A stretch of 64,000 nucleotides of DNA from Brugia malayi (lineage: Eukaryota > Nematoda > Chromadorea > Rhabditida > Onchocercidae), in NCBI RefSeq assembly GCF_000002995.4, contig NW_025062479.1, forward strand, positions 650,001 through 714,000. The letters run 5' to 3'. Below the pieces are notes generated by a model. It was given only the letters and a program-made list of their open reading frames with translations. It had not been told where the DNA came from and did no database searches. Of this stretch, positions 60,861 through 64,000 are shown piece by piece. How positions within the stretch are numbered: position 1 is the first letter of the stretch; each line of letters opens with the position of its first letter. The position numbers were made by a program, and so were the translations under genes.

Positions 60861-63800
60861 CTGACAGGTCGAGATGGAACAAACTCTTCATTCCTTTTAT
60901 CTGAATTTGTTTACCGAAAGCTTGCTTAACCATATTACCTTAAACTTGTGACATAATTAATGTGTATTGATTGATTGAGTGTTCTTTTCATATCATTGCT
61001 TGGATGCTTTTACTGTTCATTGTTGTACCAGAATTCGTCATTTCCTTCTGTGATTCTTTTATTGGAATGGGAAATTTTCTAAGAAATTGAAGAAAAAAAA
61101 AAGTTAAAATGAGATGACAACTCCGTCATGCGCTCATGCTGCGACATTTTTTAACTGTCGCAATGGACAACCGCACTTTTTGCTTTGCTCAAAATTATCA
61201 CTTTGTTTTTTTTTTTCTTTAACATTGTGTATTAATTTCCCATGGGGCTTTCCCGTTTTTTCATGCAATAACCAAGAAACCGCGTAGGAATTTATTGGAA
61301 AAGGAAAATTCATTTTACGCAAGAATAACGTAAAAAAAAATTACAGCTATCACTTACTATTCGCACGTCAAATATCAGACGTGAACCGAAGAAAGCATCA
61401 AACTATATTTTCTTTTTTTTTTTTTTTTAACAACAATGACTTAAGCAATTCAATTTATAATAGCTTCATTAAAATGTTTTAGCCATACATACAGCAAAAA
61501 TGAAAAGAGCAAAAGGCGAGTAGTAATCATTGAATGATAAACAAACAAATAATCGGAAACTTAAATGCATCAAATAGAGATATTTCCGTTGGTCATTTGA
61601 AATTCTATTAGCTGTTTGAATGCAATATTTCTTGCAGATATTTCTCTCGAGATTTGATTTGCTTTTTTCATATAGTATTTCTAGAAAGAAATATGGAATC
61701 TATTTTGTTGTTTTTTTTCATTTGTATATTGAAATATCCCTAAGCTCTGATGAATGAAATTGTTTGTACGTCTTGACTGAAAAAAGATATGGATGTAAAT
61801 TTTATAAAAAATAATATTTAAAAATTAAGCATTAAATTTAAAATGATTTCCGATATATTTTGTTGCAAAATTGTTGATTATGTTCCAATGTTTACTAATG
61901 GGCAGTGGTCTGCAAATTGTTGATACTTTCCTTATAATCGTTTCATTCTTCTGTTTCTCTTTTTAAGTACTGAAATTTGTGTTTGCTTAAAATTTATTTC
62001 AATTGATCCACGAGATTGTCATCACATTTGTCACTAAAATACCTAACCACTAACTGAACACATTCATTATTCAAAATAGTTTCATTTTGCACATCGATCT
62101 TCAAATCTGTTTGCTTAACTTTCCGATGTGCTTTTTCGTTGAAAATTTATCATAAAATTTTTATTTCTTTTTGTTAGCTGCAATCAACATTTCACTATTG
62201 AATTCTACGAATTTCTGTGGCGGTTGTATCACTCATGTCTATAACTTGAATTCATTAAATATATATATTTTTTTTTTATTCAGAAATAGATTGGATAAGA
62301 AAATATTTGAAATTCTTTTCTTTAAGGACTAACCTAACATTTCAAAACATCATTCCCGGGTTAATTTTGCTAATTAATCCATTGCATTCCATAAATGCTT
62401 CAATACACTAACATAAAAATTTTCATTGTCCAGAATTCTCGAATGAGTATTGTTTTAATATAATTGTCTCCTCAGTTTTTCTGCATCTGATTTCCTAATT
62501 ACGAAAACTTCTTTTGTTAATTATTACAGTCAGTCACTTATAATTTATTGTCAGTATATGCCCGAACCATCCCTTTTTTTACTTTAACTATATATATTCA
62601 CGCTTAAATACGTCCAAACAGAATTTGATATTTTCCGGTCCTGTTACCTCATCGAGCGATATCTTTAGGATATTTTGGATTCGTTAATAATAGATTCATA
62701 CTGTCAAAAACCTGTTTGATAAATTATATTACAGGAAATAGTTAAGTTACTAGCATCCTAATCGCTTCATTAAAACTAAAGTTTAATTATCTATGATCGT
62801 TAATGTCTATTATCGGTATTTTCGTGGATTATCTTGCAAATATTACATAATTACCATTTTTTTTCCTTCTTTTTAGGATTAAATTAGTTAATTATAGGAG
62901 AAATTGACTTTTTTTTTTTGCCTAATTTTTATACATTTACAAGAATGGATTGTAAATTATCACTAACCTTGCAATACTTTGCACCGTTTAAATTTCCATT
63001 TCTAATATTTGTGTTATGTGAAATTGAAGAAGGACACTGTTTGTTTGTCGTTGTAGTAGTGTGGTATGTTTGATTTTATCATGTCCTTCCTCCTTTTTCC
63101 TCCTTGTTCGGCCTCGAACCATCCTTCTATTTGATCATCTTCCTAACTTTTGGCCTCAATTTGTTCATTTTATTTGGAAAACGATACATATTCATTTGTT
63201 GATATACACAGCAAACGTTTCTACCTTCATTAAACATAGCAGTGTGATGATGGTTCCTTACTGATAAGCAATATTTATCACTATCGTGTTGATGTGTTTC
63301 GCCTCTTATGATTATATCCTTATCATTTCTAACCCTTCAGCAAACTTTCCATTACATTACTGTCGTCTATTCAGCTTAGTTAGTTGTTAGCTTTCAGTAA
63401 ATTTCATACAAAAATTTTCAAAAATTAGCAATTTAATATAAAAAATTTGTTATTTCAAGTTTTAACATATTATTTTTTTTTAAACTAATTGTTTATCTTT
63501 ATTTCATTTCAGTCTCATAAATTCTGCTGCATTTTTTTTTTTTTTTTCAATATTTTAAATATTGCCCCATTTCTTATGAAATTTAATGTCAGAAAACATA
63601 TGGAATGCAGTAAATACGAAGCTTAATGGATAGCATAATTTTAATTTTCATAGTACTTAATTATTTCCATCGATCATTTCGGTTTTTGATAACTTTCTCT
63701 TATTCAGAATTAATCGTCACAATATGGTTTTATTTTTAGATAGGAGGATTAAGTTATTGATGGATTTAGTAGTATATGTATTTCGAGAGAGAAGGAAAAA

Positions 63801-64000
63801 AGGAAGGATGAAGTTATGATTGAAAGCTGCGACATTTTGTCGAAACTCGTTTCAATCTTCTTTTTGCTTCCTTCTTTTTTTTTTTTTTTTTTTTTTCTTG
63901 TGTATAATTTAAATTAAAAATGAGAAATATGTATCTTTTAGCTGGTTTATTAAGTATCAAATTTGTTTGGACGACAAATTTCATTGAAATTTCTCCTCTT

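Larger units (their letters stand above)
57556..64000. other. MAGI intron 5 (runs past the window end)
   Basis: The next exon should continue the GuK domain with a YxGTP-like sequence and then WW domains. I found neither on the plus strand. Contents: a short hairpin at 57823-57845; a (GA)n run at 58769-58806; a relatively GC-rich 0.5-kb stretch at 59990-60480; TG/GTAT microsatellite sequence at 60478-60860; poly(T) runs near 61412, 63533 and 63875. No nested gene is supported. Confidence 0.6.

Noticed and set aside
60480..60933. Cys/Val/Tyr-rich open frames on the plus strand and a His/Thr run on the minus strand
   Set aside because: Microsatellite translation artefacts.
1..64000. tRNA, rRNA, spliced-leader RNA genes, CRISPR arrays or transposase genes
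   Set aside because: I looked by eye for tRNA T-arm motifs, the nematode SL1 leader, regular repeat-spacer arrays and transposase-like reading frames, and found none convincing. A tRNAscan-SE and RepeatMasker run would settle this.

Overview
The window reads as a nematode nuclear genome, most likely a filarial-type (clade III) worm. It is very AT-rich, with many short exons bounded by clean GT/AG sites with TTTCAG or TTTTAG acceptors, long poly(A)/poly(T) runs, microsatellites, and nematode-style genes. No prokaryotic, viral or transposase gene was recognised. All gene models below were built by hand: exons were translated and joined only where the splice phases agree.

Layout. (1) Positions 1-29928, minus strand: one very large cadherin gene. 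It starts with a signal peptide at 29928 and runs off the left edge. I can join 37 phase-consistent exons (2,284 codons so far). It carries many cadherin repeats and one 573-codon Ser/Thr/Glu/Asn-rich exon. (2) Intron 31 of this gene is about 15.5 kb (1518-17032) and contains a complete 3-exon gene on the same strand (3744-6041, 524 aa, polyQ, unrecognised). (3) 31509-33320 and 35888-38608, minus strand: two tandem CDK1/2-like kinases. Their last six exons have the same lengths (157/118/177/164/145 nt, last 141 or 138), so they are paralogues. Both have altered PSTAIRE helices and altered inhibitory Thr14/Tyr15 positions. (4) 40357-41407, minus: a weak cluster of exon-like pieces with a perfect 25-bp fold-back repeat. 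(5) 45241-47187, minus: a 3-exon gene for a small secreted 10-cysteine protein. (6) 47188-55975: intergenic, with low-complexity tracts and a long (CA)n array. (7) 55976-64000, plus strand: the 5' part of a MAGI-family scaffold gene (PDZ plus the start of a guanylate-kinase-like domain). Its next exon is not in the window, so the last 8.4 kb is intron.

Functionally these genes do not form a pathway cluster. The cadherin and MAGI are both cell-junction/cell-surface proteins, the CDKs are cell-cycle-type kinases, and the small Cys-rich protein is secreted. The most unusual items are the nested gene in the cadherin intron, the divergent CDK pair, a 39-nt in-frame segment with perfect intron ends inside the nested gene, and two perfect 25-bp fold-back repeats.
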